Positions 27,301-40,190 of a DNA stretch of 52,667 nucleotides are shown piece after piece. The notes beneath the pieces are model-generated. The model was not told the DNA's origin. It worked only from the letters and a program-made list of their open reading frames with translations, and ran no database searches. Position 1 is the first letter of the stretch. Every line of letters begins with the position of its first letter. The DNA lies in contig NW_003116452.1 in the NCBI RefSeq assembly GCF_000003605.2, positions 871,664-924,330 of the forward strand, read 5' to 3'. A program made the translations under genes and the position numbers. Source of the DNA: Saccoglossus kowalevskii (taxonomy: Eukaryota; Hemichordata; Enteropneusta; Harrimaniidae).

Positions 27301-30300
27301 GTGGAAGGGAGTCGCCCTTCGCGGTGAAAAAAGGAACACGAGTGTGTTGGAGTGGATACAATACAAAATATTGTTATGGCCATCGAATGTGACTGCAATT
27401 CTCACAATTTTTTGAAAATATCCAGCCAAGTTGAGCTGTATCGTTTATTGGGGTAGCTGAACAAAAAATGCTGTATATATTTGTATACTGTTAATTGTGT
27501 GTGTTTTTTTAACTTGTATTTATATTCCAGACCCATGCGTTGACAATCGATCCAAGTTTTCTCAAATAATCTGACATAAGTCAGCATGTTATCATATCTG
27601 CTTCAGCTGCTTAGTTGTCACTGGAAAGAGTTGAATATTAAGCATTAGCCTCCTGACATATCCACCTTAACAGATCTGCTTAATTGTATTAGCGAACGCC
27701 ATTAAATTTCATCAACCCAATCTGCATTAAAAGGCATACATGACTAGTTTTTTTCCCTACGCTCTTCCTTAAATAGCGGATGAATTGTATAACGGTCCTC
27801 GCAGTCACCATTCCAAACCCACCATGAAAAGTTGCTCCTAGAACGCTGTATTTATGTATTCTGATATCAAAACGCTATGATGGATGTTATACGGTGTACA
27901 TTACGCAAAACAAATGCTATATCAACACTTGACTCGGTTTGTACTCACTCGCAAAGCCATAGATAGTGGATGGTGCACATAGTAAACAGTGCGATGCCTG
28001 GTATGGACAGGTGCGGACAATTAATTCAAGACGTAAGATGAGACCAACCTTTATTATATGTAAACATGTAAATTTGTAGTTAAAGGGATTACACTTTTAA
28101 ACTTTCGAAAGCCCTCTGTTAAGAAGTGGTTTCACTTAATATCGCGCACGGCTCAAACTACTCTCTAGCCTGAGGGTTTGTCTACATAGTTCACTGCACA
28201 AGAATTAAATTGCAATTTGTTCCTTTTAAAGATTGAGTACTCAAAGGACAACTGCACCTAGCCTCCGGAAGGAAAACTAACGACAGGCCTGCTATCACGG
28301 TAAACCCCGAAATATGACCAGAACCACTGGCTCGTGACCAAAGACGCGCCGAAGCTTTTAGTAACGCTACTGTCATCAACGCGACTCTTCATGGAGCAGC
28401 CATGCCGGATTATAATGAGTGAATAAGTAGGCGACATTTCAATAAAAGTGGCTAGAACAAGAGCAAATAGATAACCAATTAAGTTGAGATATGTCTTAGA
28501 AATGAGGAAATTAGTAAGACGGGGGAGGAGGAGATGAAAATGGAATGTCACACCAATGATCCCCAGTCAGTGTATCTCTTAAAGCATGTACGGCTAATTG
28601 GCAGGCTTTTACGACATCGGGTGTCAGGCTTTAAAAGCCCTCTTCATAAACGGAATGGAGACAAGATGCAAGGATGTAAGATAATTCTATTAGATTAGTA
28701 AATTCATTTACCAAAATTTAATGAAATAAAAGCTTGTTGTCGGAGAGCGATTGTCGCGCGTATTCCACAAGCAACTTGTATCCTTCCGGTTTTCAATTTA
28801 CCTTACTAATATTTATTGTTGAATCTGAGGGGATTGGCCTTTCCACGGGCTACCACTCACTTCGTACGTATTGATTGCTGTCCAGATACAAGCTTATTCA
28901 GGATATTGACACAAATCAAATACAATTGATGTATGAAGCCACTTACATGTAAATAGATCTTGAAGACATTTATATAATCAAGTACTGATAATATCACTTA
29001 CAATATTAATAATAATAACAATAATATTTAATAACAATGGTAACAATATCAATATTAACGATAATAAAATCAAATTGAATTGTTTGCCTGACGTACTGCC
29101 ACCACTAGATCAGCCCAGGTTTTTTTTTTTAAACACGATGAACATTTAGAAGATCCATGCGTAATATGTGGATGTAGAGACACACGGGGTAACGTAACAA
29201 TGGAATACTAAACGGACTATCCATTTTCTATCAGTCCCATGGTACTTTATTTTATTCCGACAGACTGTCACCTACATCTATGTGTCCAGTCGTTTCTAAT
29301 GTGTTCACTTGGTAAAAAAGAGGAAATACGAACATATATCTAAATATTTAGTTGAGATTCATATTCATTTTATAGTTGAATATAGCGACCACCTATAGTT
29401 GAAGACAACAATAAGTAATTATAAAAATACAAAATAGTTTCTTTATTTCGAATTGAAAAATTGACAAATGACGGTATAATTAAAAAAAACAATGACGCTG
29501 TAGTAAAGACAAAATTGTCTCTGCCTGCGTTCATTGGATATTGAAGAGCCAGACAAGGCCGACAAGACGTGGAACAATACACCGAAACGTGTAGACGGAC
29601 TGCGCCATCTGTACCCCTAAAACAGGCACAAAGCCTCCCTTTTGCACATATAATACTCACAACATGTAAGAACATTTTTAAAATTGACACCAATGCATTA
29701 AATTATCGGTTTTTCAAAGAATCATTTGAGCAGTGTCTAGCGCTTCTGTTACGGGTTGAACATTTGACAAGCCACCATTTTTTTATCGCTAAACGGCTTC
29801 TAAAGGCTGTCACTACACAGTGACCGCACTATGTTGATGTCTCCATTCGGAAAGGCGCCGGGCAGTTGTTTCCGTTTTAAAATGGGTACTAATGTGCCCG
29901 CCAACAGTTAGCGCAGATGTTCATGTAGTGTGTTGTTTTTATTTATTTCTAAAGTTACCTCTTTTCGCGAAATTGAAATCTTGTGAAAGCGGATCCGTTC
30001 TGTTAGATTTAAATTTATAACTACTGTGCGTGTATATATTGGGTGGGTTCGTGAGAAAACAGGGGCACACTGATCAATATCACGTCAACGCAACAAATAA
30101 GTGCAATGGTGAAAATCATCATTGCCTGTCTCATCTCCATGGAAACAATGATGAAATAAGCGTAAGAATCTGACAAAAAATTTGGGATTAGCCACCGGAG
30201 ATTGTAGTTGATAAAACTGGTTCTTGAACAGACACACTGACACATTGCAAGAAATAAGATGAATACAGATTATTGGTTATAAACAGTGTTACTCTGTCAC

Positions 30301-31431
30301 CGCCCCTCCAATCACATCCCGAGTGAAACACGCTTCGTGACATTGCCCAATTTAAGACATTTACATAGCACCACTGTTCCGTGTGCAAGGTATTTTCCGT
30401 AACGTATGCGAGTTTTATAGTCAGAATGAAGATATTCATGACGCTATTTAATTAAAGTTCACCTGTGGTGTCTGAGTTCGCCGGTTTTTCAAAACCATCT
30501 GTAAATGTTCTTTTACTGGCGCAGAACCACCGTATTCTATGACACGTCATGGTAGCGTCATTAAACGTCGTATAACAAACAGTTAAAGTTACATAAAGTC
30601 ATTTTCTATACTATACCCATGACGAATACATACAAGCCGTAAATTGAGTCGAATATTGCGTCAACCTGTAATTGTTGTTTCTACTAGAGGTGGTGATATG
30701 TGTAGTACTAGCATAAATTGAGTCAGAAGTCACTACATTTACTATGACGATGGCGTCATTTCTTGTGATGAAGGACATATCAGTTAAACAAACAGAGTTC
30801 AACTCATTTAAACAAATGAAAGAATCCGGGCTTTTATCTACATCGCATCATTATTGTGACCACATAGGATAATATGTCAAGCTACTGTGCGTGTGGGAGG
30901 TCCTGCGCTCAAACAAGGTGGAGTCAGTAATTACGCTCTGTTTAACGAAGATTTTTCAGCCGTAAACAATTGGACTTGGCTCGAGTGCAGGTAGTATAAT
31001 AGGTCATTTAAGTGACGTCTTCAGCCAAAAGATTTACCAAACAGTGGCTAAACACGCAGACAATAAGACGTGATCGTAACATGGGGAGTTCTCAATGTGG
31101 GACGTCCTGTCTTCTATTTTATTTTCCACCCCAGGTACGACTACACGCTGTAATAACAACACACTATTCACACGCCCACATCCACACCGAATAGTGTACA
31201 TGGCGCCTACATATCGACTACCAGCCTAAATGTCTGCCACATAAACGATGGTGAAGCCACAAGGCATGAAATCAGAGATGCTACCCTACCCACACAGCCG
31301 TCAGCTTAGAAAAATAAAATGGAGCTTGTCGTGATACCCCGTAAGTCTGGCACGACTTCATTGTGTAAATGTCTTGAATTTAGACACTCCCAGCACAAAG
31401 TTTGGTTCTATATTCTATAATGTGTGCGTAT

Positions 31432-31436
<5 letters not shown>

Positions 31437-31501
<65 letters not shown>
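31437..31501. repeat. (TA)n microsatellite
   Basis: About 32 uninterrupted AT dinucleotides that run directly into undetermined bases, so the true length is unknown. Confidence 0.98.
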
Positions 31502-31835
31502 NNNNNNNNNNNNNNNNNNNNNNNNNNNNNNNNNNNNNNNNNNNNNNNNNNNNNNNNNNNNNNNNNNNNNNNNNNNNNNNNNNNNNNNNNNNNNNNNNNN
31601 NNNNNNNNNNNNNNNNNNNNNNNNNNNNNNNNNNNNNNNNNNNNNNNNNNNNNNNNNNNNNNNNNNNNNNNNNNNNNNNNNNNNNNNNNNNNNNNNNNNN
31701 NNNNNNNNNNNNNNNNNNNNNNNNNNNNNNNNNNNNNNNNNNNNNNNNNNNNNNNNNNNNNNNNNNNNNNNNNNNNNNNNNNNNNNNNNNNNNNNNNNNN
31801 NNNNNNNNNNNNNNNNNNNNNNNNNNNNNNNNNNN
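31502..31835. other. Assembly gap (334 N)
   Basis: Undetermined bases immediately after the (TA)n tract. All reading frames across it are artefacts. Confidence 0.99.
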
Positions 31836-34300
31836 GCTGTAGTTGTGTTGGTGGCGAAGCAGGTGTGGAACCAAACAATGATACCGGCCAGCGAGGGACA
31901 CAGCGGGCATCTTTTTTAAATAGTTAATTAAAGTAAACAAACATAAATACCAATGAGTAATTTCATTTGCAAAACGATGCTTTTTTCATTATTACATCTT
32001 CACATTAGTATAACTTCCACGTTTACAGTGATCTAAAATTCATCCCATATTTATTTAATAATTGTGACTGATTTTTCAAAAATTTAAACTTACTTCGAAG
32101 TTATTGAAAAAATAAAAGGCTGTAACAATTAGGCGTTAGATAAAAGCGCGCTTGCAAGTTTATTTCATATTACATAAAACCCGTCGAAAAAATATGAAGC
32201 ACAATGACAACAAGGCCATGTCATTGTCAGGATAATGAAGGCTTATACAAAACTGAGTACAAAAGCACGTACTAGTCTTTAAATAATACGCCCTCTAGTG
32301 TGGATATGTGAACACAAAACACATAACAGCTATAAGGCCAGACTTTTTTTATTCCTTGTTTCTCGAGTTTTTTATTAAGGCAATTTTTTTGAGGAGGGCG
32401 GGAAAAAAAATTAATTCTTTTTTTCCATTAGATTTGTGTGATTCTCAAAGAATTGTAAGAGAGATCATTGATCGGAGGGAAGAAATGAAATAAAAATGTA
32501 TTCCATGTACATTGTATAACATTGTTTCTCATCTGCGGGAGACTTTGGTAATTTGATCATGATACTCCCACGAAAATGCAACTTGGATTTGTTATGCGGC
32601 GGGCGGTAAAAAAAAAAAAAAGATAAAAATAATATTTTTTTAGCAATTTGTTGCGCTTACAAGTCGGCGGGCGCGAGAAATTACACTGACAGAAATAAAC
32701 TTTTATTTTTATTTCATTTTCGGCTCCTGTTCATTCGGCGGGTTCGCGAAACAAGGGATACTAAAAGTCTGAACTAGCATGTATATAAAATATGAACTCA
32801 AAAAAAATCCCCTTCTATCCCCACCGTTTTAAAATTTAACTAAATTTATTTAATATGCAATCGAATACTTTGCTTGTCCATTGTTATTCAACATAGCAAA
32901 CTATTACTAGTATTTGAGTTTATATTTTCCTATTACTTAGATTTCGTGTGATAGAAACATGTAATTGTCGGTATACAAATATGAGTGTTTTAGTATTTCA
33001 GACGAAGTTCCCCAAACTTGCCGGACACATGTGACCATTCTCATCGAACGGTTGGCTCTGTGTTTGTTGCTTGAATTGACAAAATGGCGACAACGCCTCG
33101 ACACGTTTACTATACATCCGTTTGGCAAACAATAAAATGGTTCTCACTGTTCTCAAACAGGCAATACAAAGCAAAGTTTCCTCTGATACTCTAATAAACT
33201 TATTATTTTGAAAATTCTGGACGCAAGAAAATTGTACATTATTTTTTCCTGCAATAAAACTGGACATTCTTGGGAATTCCTTTTGAAGGTCATCGGTCGG
33301 GTTGTTGTAAAACATATCACGTAATGATGAAGTACCATGTTGCCATTAGGCCCAACACGACAACCGAGAGACGTTGCGGTTACCAAGGAAACCACAAGAA
33401 AGAACAATTCTCTATCATTAAACGCATGTGTCTCTTGTCATGGTCTCGCCACAATAGTTATAATTTATCTGGTACTTGAATTAAATCGAAGTAAGAATTA
33501 TTTAAATTCAGTTCGTTAAGCACTTGATAGATTCACCAGACCCCCCGAGCCGCGTTTTAGAGAATGGAATAAGTTATCAATATATCTATATATATATATG
33601 AAATACCTTAACTTAATACAGTTATTCTTTTATTTAATAAGTATAACAAACGGTCGAGAGGAATGGATGGGTCATTGTATCTACATACAGCCCAAACGAC
33701 AAAGTCGTAAATACTTTTTTGTGAGGTTCTGAAAGGATTTCCAAAACTAAATTATCTCATGAAAGATATGGGACAAAAAACCCGTGACGGGAAAAAATGT
33801 GCTTTGTTTCGAGAACAATTCTCGGGCTCATCAGAGCTATCAAATATGGTTTGTAGAGGGCGTAAGAGACAAAAGAGCCACAGGTTGCTACGGAACGTCG
33901 GCCGGTGTCAAAAAATAAAATAAAATAAAAAAGTTGATGCAATTTAAGTTGGTTAATTGAGTTAGAAGTATTGACAGATGTATGTATGAGACAAGTTGCT
34001 GAGACGAGGATAATGACACTTGGGTGTTCGTCAGTCATCCTTCCGTCTACAATTGAATCACACAATGTCGACGCAGAGGGCGACATTCACAAAACTCACA
34101 AAAGATGAGAGAGTTTATACCGGTAAAACCAAACACTCACCTAACCAAAAACATTGCATTTGGCTCTGTGACCATATAGACGCTTTATTCAACATCAGAT
34201 AACTATAAAATTATAATGTGGAGAGTTTGTAAGCGTTGTTTGCTAACGGAAATATCATAGTACAGTTGCCAAGAAGTTTTATGTAAAATATAGTAATATA
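31836..34300. other. Non-coding stretch, no gene recognised
   Basis: AT-rich sequence with chance frames only, the longest being 105 codons on the minus strand (32998-33315) without a recognised domain. Three partial AGAGGGCG motifs occur (32289-32300 inverted, 33853-33864, 34073-34084). Confidence 0.45.
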
Positions 34301-34309
34301 ACTGGTTTC

Positions 34310-34545
34310 AATATAGTGAACGAGCCATAACTGAGTGCTGGACTGCATGACTGACAAGGTATGGTGAAATGACTGGTTGAATATTGGTGTGTGAGCGATG
34401 ACTGATTGGTGGATTGAATGTGAGAAACATTGTTGACCAATTGAATACACTGTGGCTGATTGGTCTGCTAAGTGGGTGGACTGTAGACTACACAGTTGAC
34501 CAATCGAATAGACTGAGTCTGTCTGGTACGGGACTGAATGGGAAT
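34310..34545. repeat. Degenerate tandem/dispersed repeat rich in GACTGA and TTGACCAAT
   Basis: Diverged copies of TTGACCAATTGAATACACTG (near 34434) and TTGACCAATCGAATAGACTG (near 34497), with intervening GACTGATTGG modules. A related piece recurs at 35245-35296 (GAACCATGACTGAGTGATG and GACAAGGTATGATGA, compared with GAGCCATAACTGAGTGCTGG and GACAAGGTATGGTGA near 34320-34366). The minus-strand frame over this region is a repeat artefact. Confidence 0.55.
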
Positions 34546-35299
34546 GGAAAAGAATGTGGCACTTGTTACAAACCATACTCAAATAAAGGCTAGTACACTA
34601 GATAAGTGACATTGATCTTTTGTGTAAAAGTGTTTTTACATTTAACCATATAACTAATTATATATGTCAATTAAAATCATCTGAATGTCAAGTTCATTCT
34701 CTATATATCCCTTGGTTTAATAGTTTCGATGAAAGAGAACAATGTCTCGTTAAAATATCTGCATATACACTACAGACCCTGGTATAGCGAATAAGCAGGT
34801 AGGAGAAAGTTGGATATTACAGTGAGCGTGTGGAAACTTAATGATAGTAAAATTCAAATCATCTCTCTTCTAAGTCTGATGCTTGCAATTAAAAGTGCAG
34901 ATCTAATATCAAGATCTTCTGAGTAGGGTATAACAAAAATTGTGTTGATTGGGGAGTACATTGTCAATATATTTTAATGTGAAATTGAAGGATTTTTCTT
35001 TTTGTCAACTTTTTTTTTAAAACTATTTTCTGTAGGCATTCGGATGTACACAAATAAAGAAATGAACCGGTCATGCAAATGAGCACAATTTGTTTTTTAT
35101 AGTAACGCCGATAACCATGTATAATGTTTGATATATATATATTGTTACTTAAATTTATCATTCGGTATTCTGGTATACAACGTGAACAAATCAAAAGTGT
35201 TAATTGAAGTCTCGCATGAGAGTGATCGTGGTTCCAGTGTTGAATTCGATATGTGAACCATGACTGAGTGATGAACTGACCGACAAGGTATGATGATCT

Positions 35300-36720
35300 A
35301 TACTCAACTTTAATTATTCGTACAAACTACACAACAAGCATGAAATGCAGTGGTTGCAGTGCCCAGAGGCCACGCGCGTTTATTACAGGTATTATCGTTG
35401 CATATGTAAATATATACAAAATAATTAATTGATGGCAAAGCCCCATCGCGAATACATCGACCGCCCAGGAAAAAACTATATTAAGAAAAAGGAAATATAT
35501 AAATATAAAAAAAAAATACACCGTGAGTTGTTTGCAACCGAGACTGAGTACAATAGAATACTTTTCTTACTATATACCCATGAGCACCTGGCTATTTAGC
35601 CAATAACCAATCAGAACAGGTGGAATCGCACCTGTGAATAATTTACATACGAATAGATAGCAATTATCTGCTAATCTACGAAACGAAGATAATTTATCAT
35701 TATGATTATGTCGCTATGATTTATAACACTTTTAGAAAAGATGACGTCACGGTGTTTTTTTAGTATAAAACAGATTTTAAACTTTTGGACAAAAAATCTG
35801 TGTTGAATATTTGGATGGCGTGGTCATTGATTTAGCTTTGTTTTGTGTTTTATGGGATTTTCGTATCTAATATAAACTGAACAAGTCATTCTTTTTCCCC
35901 TTGATACGAATATGTCCTGAATGTCTTTGGATCAGTATTGTTGGTAAACGTTGTTTTTTTGTTTTTTTTGTAAATAGTAGCATTGTTAGTATTCCAGTTT
36001 TTTAATGTGGCGAGAAAGGGAAATCTCCTTTTCTTATTTTTTTTAAAAACATTCACAATAATATGTATTACTAACAAATAAAATATTACATACCGTCATT
36101 GTTAGAAAATTTTTCATTGTGATCAGAACCACACTTGAGTGTATTGGTATATTTAAATACAGACTTCAGTCGTTTATAGCATTCACCCACTCTTTTAGCT
36201 CTGTTTTTTCTGCTAGTCTCATTGGCTGAAGTGTACTTCAATGACTTGAGTCCAATTTGTTATCGGCATGTGGACTATGTGTCTGGATCCTGAATGAATA
36301 TTATAGTTTGCTTATTAAAAAGACTGTAACTCAGGCTAGTTTGACATATTTTACCATGTGAATGGAAATATTCTTTCGTGGATCATGGTTATATCGCCAG
36401 ATGATGACTGTAATTTCAAAAAAATCTGAAATATGTTTAATTTCCTTATGTTTGTGTACATCATGCACTATGTGTCACGATGTGATAGCGGGCCATTCCT
36501 ACTCGATCTCTGTCATTGATAACCCTTACTGGCTGATTGTAGTTGATGTATAAAATATGCGTTGAATAAAAGTGATTAATATGTGTTTGCACCTCTAGAT
36601 ATGGTTGAATGGACACAAAAGACAAACATTTAATTCGTATCCAGTTTAATTATAATTATGTAACTTTTCTCACACTTTCATTGACACGTTTTCATATAAC
36701 AAACAGAAAATGTCATCGAT
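35300..36720. other. Non-coding stretch, no gene recognised
   Basis: AT-rich DNA with T-runs near 35955-35970 and 36040, and a full CRE palindrome at 35742-35749. No coding potential recognised. Confidence 0.5.
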
Positions 36721-36886
36721 GTAACACATACATCGTTGTCAAACAATTGCGGTAAACTAATCGTCTTTATCCGGTTTTATACAAATATATAAGTATGGAG
36801 TAGCTGCTTTTATCAGTATTACCATGATTACGTATACATAGAGACTTACAGTAACAAGTAAATGGAAACAGGGAGAGAGAGTTTAA
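36721..36886 (+). repeat. Dispersed repeat, copy 2
   Basis: Inverted relative to copy 1 at 20891-21072. Shared blocks are TTTATCCGGTTTTATACAA, GTATGGAGTAGCTGCTTTTA, TACCATG, CTTACAGTAACAAGTAAATG and GGGAGAGAGA. It is followed within ten bases by a very long (TTTA)n tract, which may have grown from the element's simple-repeat tail. Confidence 0.8.
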
Positions 36887-36893
36887 AAACAGA

Positions 36894-37064
<171 letters not shown>

Positions 37065-39090
37065 AATGTCTCTCCCGTGCATTTATGATATTTTGAAAGA
37101 TACTAAACTCGCAGCAGTATCCAGAACATGCCTCAATATGCGTTTCGATACTGAATAGACACTTTGTTATTAACTCATCGACCGGTAGTTATGAAGGTTA
37201 GTACTGTCACAAAACATTACCTGAAGGTCGTGTTTGTAAAAAAAAACCCGAATAATTGTTTCCTTTACAGATTGGAAGAGCGATAGAATATTTGTAAAAC
37301 TGTTTCCAATACATATTTATATGGGGCGTCAGATGCCACCAACAAACGTTCGATGAATGACGTACAATTATAACATTTGTTAGGATACAGTTTTTACTAC
37401 AATGATGAGTAGGTTTCCCATTAACGAGTGAACGTGACAACCGACAAGATTACCTTCGGCTGTGATTAAATAGAAATCAGATATGGGCGGGAAATAAACA
37501 TGAAATAAACAAAGGGAATATAACCGGACAATTCAATGAATTACAACAAAATGTTTCTGATCTCGTCGCATATGGTGTCCTTGATTTCTTGGAATGTACC
37601 ATTACACTTGTGGGTGAAAGCACACATTAATTTGATACCTATAATTATTGCGTTTTACGCTGTGAAGAGAGTAACTATGGCAATATATTTGTCCGGAAAA
37701 AACGAGACATTTCCACAATTGTGTATTGAGACATTGTAAAACAAACAATTGCATCGAGCAGAATGTTTTTTTTTTGTATAAGTCGAATACGTAAACACAA
37801 AAACATGAATGATTTCTTTTTCGTGCAAAGGCCCATCACGCGATGTTAAGGCAGTACAATGGCGACAATACAAGTGATATTGTAGCCAGAATTATGTGTC
37901 AGCGGGCGGTGAGTAACAGCTGTTTGTATTATTAAACATAAAAAAAGTGAAACTGGTGACGCATGTGTGCTTGTCTTGGTTTTATTTTACGTGTAGTTCA
38001 ATAAGTTAGCATTGCGAACCGAGCTACGATGGAAGAAAGCCGAGCACACATTTGTGTGCATACTAGTAAACAACTACTTTGTTAATGCTGCACTGAAGTT
38101 TCTATCGTAAGTACGATACTGACGAAAAGACAATACCAGTTCGGGGAGTCATATTAAGAGAAGTTCGATCTCTATCACATGATCTCAGTTATGCTACATC
38201 TTTGGGAAATGTTTAAAAAAAATCAACCACTTTCTACCCACCCCACCCCCCGAGTGAGCGCCCTCTACGACATGCTTTCAATTTTCGTACGAGGAAAGGT
38301 CGATGACCGCTCAGAAACGGAGAGCACGTTTTGTTGCGTTTTAACGTGTTCGAGTGGTAAAATGGAATAACACCGACTATCACAGCCATGCATGCGTTTT
38401 CAATAAAGGTATAAATATAAACAGTGTTTTTTGAGAAATTTCCCGAAATTGTGTACTTGACACCAGGGAAGGTACCTTTCCAAACACTTCTTTTTAAATT
38501 CCAAGCAAGCACGCCAAATGTTAACGGAATGGTCTGAATGATGTCAATTTATCTATTACTTGAACAAATATTGAAGTTCAATTTTGAATGGTACGCTCGG
38601 TGTTACGACGGATGAAAGAGCCAAATATTCATATCTGTACTTTCATTAAAATAATAAAAAAAGGTTATAGAACATGGTAAATATACAAAAAATAAATGAG
38701 CCAAATATAGAACGTATACGAGGTGACACAGAGCAACGCATAGATGTCGTCAATTTGACGATACAATGTTTAAAATAACAATACAAAAGGCAAAAATAGC
38801 GTAAAAACTGACTTTAGAAAGGAGCATAGATCACGACCGGGGCGCAAAAAAAAATAAGACAACGCGATAGAGGGCGCTATAATACATTACATTCAACGAA
38901 ACCATATCTAGTATATATCAAACGCAATTGCATGCGATGTAACTATGTTCACATACACGTTTCTTCTTAGAACCCCACATACAATTAAACTTATACTATT
39001 AGTGGTAATAGTAATACGATGATTAAAATGATGAAAGTAATGGAAATAAGCTATCAGAGTACCACTTGTGGGGAAGTAAAGCAACATCTA
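37065..39090. other. Non-coding stretch upstream of FoxQ2 copy B
   Basis: No gene recognised. It contains two exact GAGGGCGC cores (38257-38267 inverted, 38868-38879) described under findings. Confidence 0.45.
38868..38879 (+). promoter_or_regulatory. CTCF-like core motif
   Basis: TAGAGGGCGCTA matches the 3' two thirds of the bilaterian CTCF consensus (YAGRKGGCRSYR). The 5' CCAS part is only partly matched. It lies 1.3 kb upstream of FoxQ2 copy B and belongs to a local cluster of seven such cores. Confidence 0.35.
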
Positions 39091-39235
39091 GCCGTCACCA
39101 TGGAGTTAAAAATTCCCTTTTTACCTCCATGCCGTCACTGAATGTTGTCCGTAAACTTTAAAACACAAAACGCCATAAGTACCTCCGACCTAGGAGGTAG
39201 TGTTTTAACCGGCCATTATTTGTGGCCTTACCTCC
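39091..39235. repeat. Cluster of three short stem-loops with TACCTCC motifs
   Basis: First stem: 39099-39112 pairs with 39118-39131 (13 of 14, loop TTCCC) and is bracketed by direct repeats GCCGTCAC at 39091-39098 and 39131-39138. Second: TACCTCC 39180-39186 with GGAGGTA 39193-39199. Third: GGCCA 39211-39215 with TGGCC 39223-39227. TACCTCC also occurs at 39122-39128 and 39229-39235. Confidence 0.6.
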
Positions 39236-40074
39236 TCTCGTGATAAGAATACATATTGTTGTATGTTTCAACCTAAATTCAAGAGTTATATGGTTGAAAT
39301 ATTCTTATGTTGTGCTGCTTGTATTAGTCACCATAAATAGTGTTCGGTTTTGTTAGTTAATCAGTTACGACTCTCCGCCCATGTCCCCTCCCACAAACAA
39401 TTGGTGACTCGGAAGGGGAGCAAAATTATTTAGTCCAATCGTTCAGGAAAGAAATTGTTTGTGGGTGAGATAATCGTTGTTCTTGAGACCGGAATATATT
39501 TTATTAAATAAACTGATTTATTTTATCAATATATTAACAGACTGTCTAAAATGCCTGCCTGGGCTTGGGAGATAAAAGTCTCAGTATGTGGCGAATATTT
39601 TTTTTACCAGTTGTTTCGTTACATAGTGTTTGTTTATGGGAGGTCCAATCTGCTCGCAAGTGGGAGTGGGTCGAGTCAATGGAACAAAGGACTATTGTTC
39701 TGAAGATAATCTAGAGGTATTGTGATGGATGTCAGACAGCCCGCTGACTGTTACGTCAATCAAACATCAGTGTAGTGAAACCACTTAGTACAGACAATGC
39801 AGAAAACGAGCACACTGGCATCCTATTGAATGAAGCAAGTGCAATGTGATTGTTCGTGTTGGGAGGTAACCGTGGTCAATCAATTAGTCTATTTCCATAC
39901 ATCATGTCAACTGGGGGGAGTGTATAACGCCAACTTGTCGTTATGTTCTGTTTGCATCACTATGAATGCCCATAGTATCACGATCTTTTACAAAACGTAA
40001 GTGACAGAGATTAGAAATGAAAGATGTGTGGGACACACATTTATGCGAACGACACTTTCCAATCTCAAGTAAGC

Positions 40075-40081
40075 TATAAAA
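40075..40081 (+). promoter_or_regulatory. TATA box of FoxQ2 copy B
   Basis: TATAAAA lies 110 bases upstream of the ATG. A start of transcription about 30 bases downstream, near CCATCACA at 40101, would give a leader of about 85-90 bases with no upstream ATG. Confidence 0.55.
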
Positions 40082-40190
40082 CAGAACTTGCATTAAATTC
40101 CATCACATACTAGCCGCCAAGCTACATCTCGGATTCTGAGATATCACTCTTATTGGTTCCTACACCCCACTTCATCCGCAACACAGAAAA

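Larger units (their letters stand above)
21073..31436. other. Long non-coding interval between the Fox genes
   Basis: Ten kilobases with no convincing gene. It contains a 25-T run at 22087-22111, an AT trinucleotide-rich patch near 29005-29060, GC-richer degenerate repeats at 24205-24350 and 25825-25915, and a full CRE at 21643-21650. One minus-strand frame at 23197-23463 is listed separately as a weak candidate. Confidence 0.5.

Noticed and set aside
31374..31940. Several long frames on both strands
   Set aside because: They are made of undetermined bases and (TA)n.
32998..33315. 105-codon minus-strand frame
   Set aside because: Protein-like in places but no recognisable family, and overlapped by another frame of similar quality.
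34211..34582. 123-codon minus-strand frame with repeated YSIGQ
   Set aside because: Lies on a degenerate repeat. The internal repetition comes from the DNA repeat.
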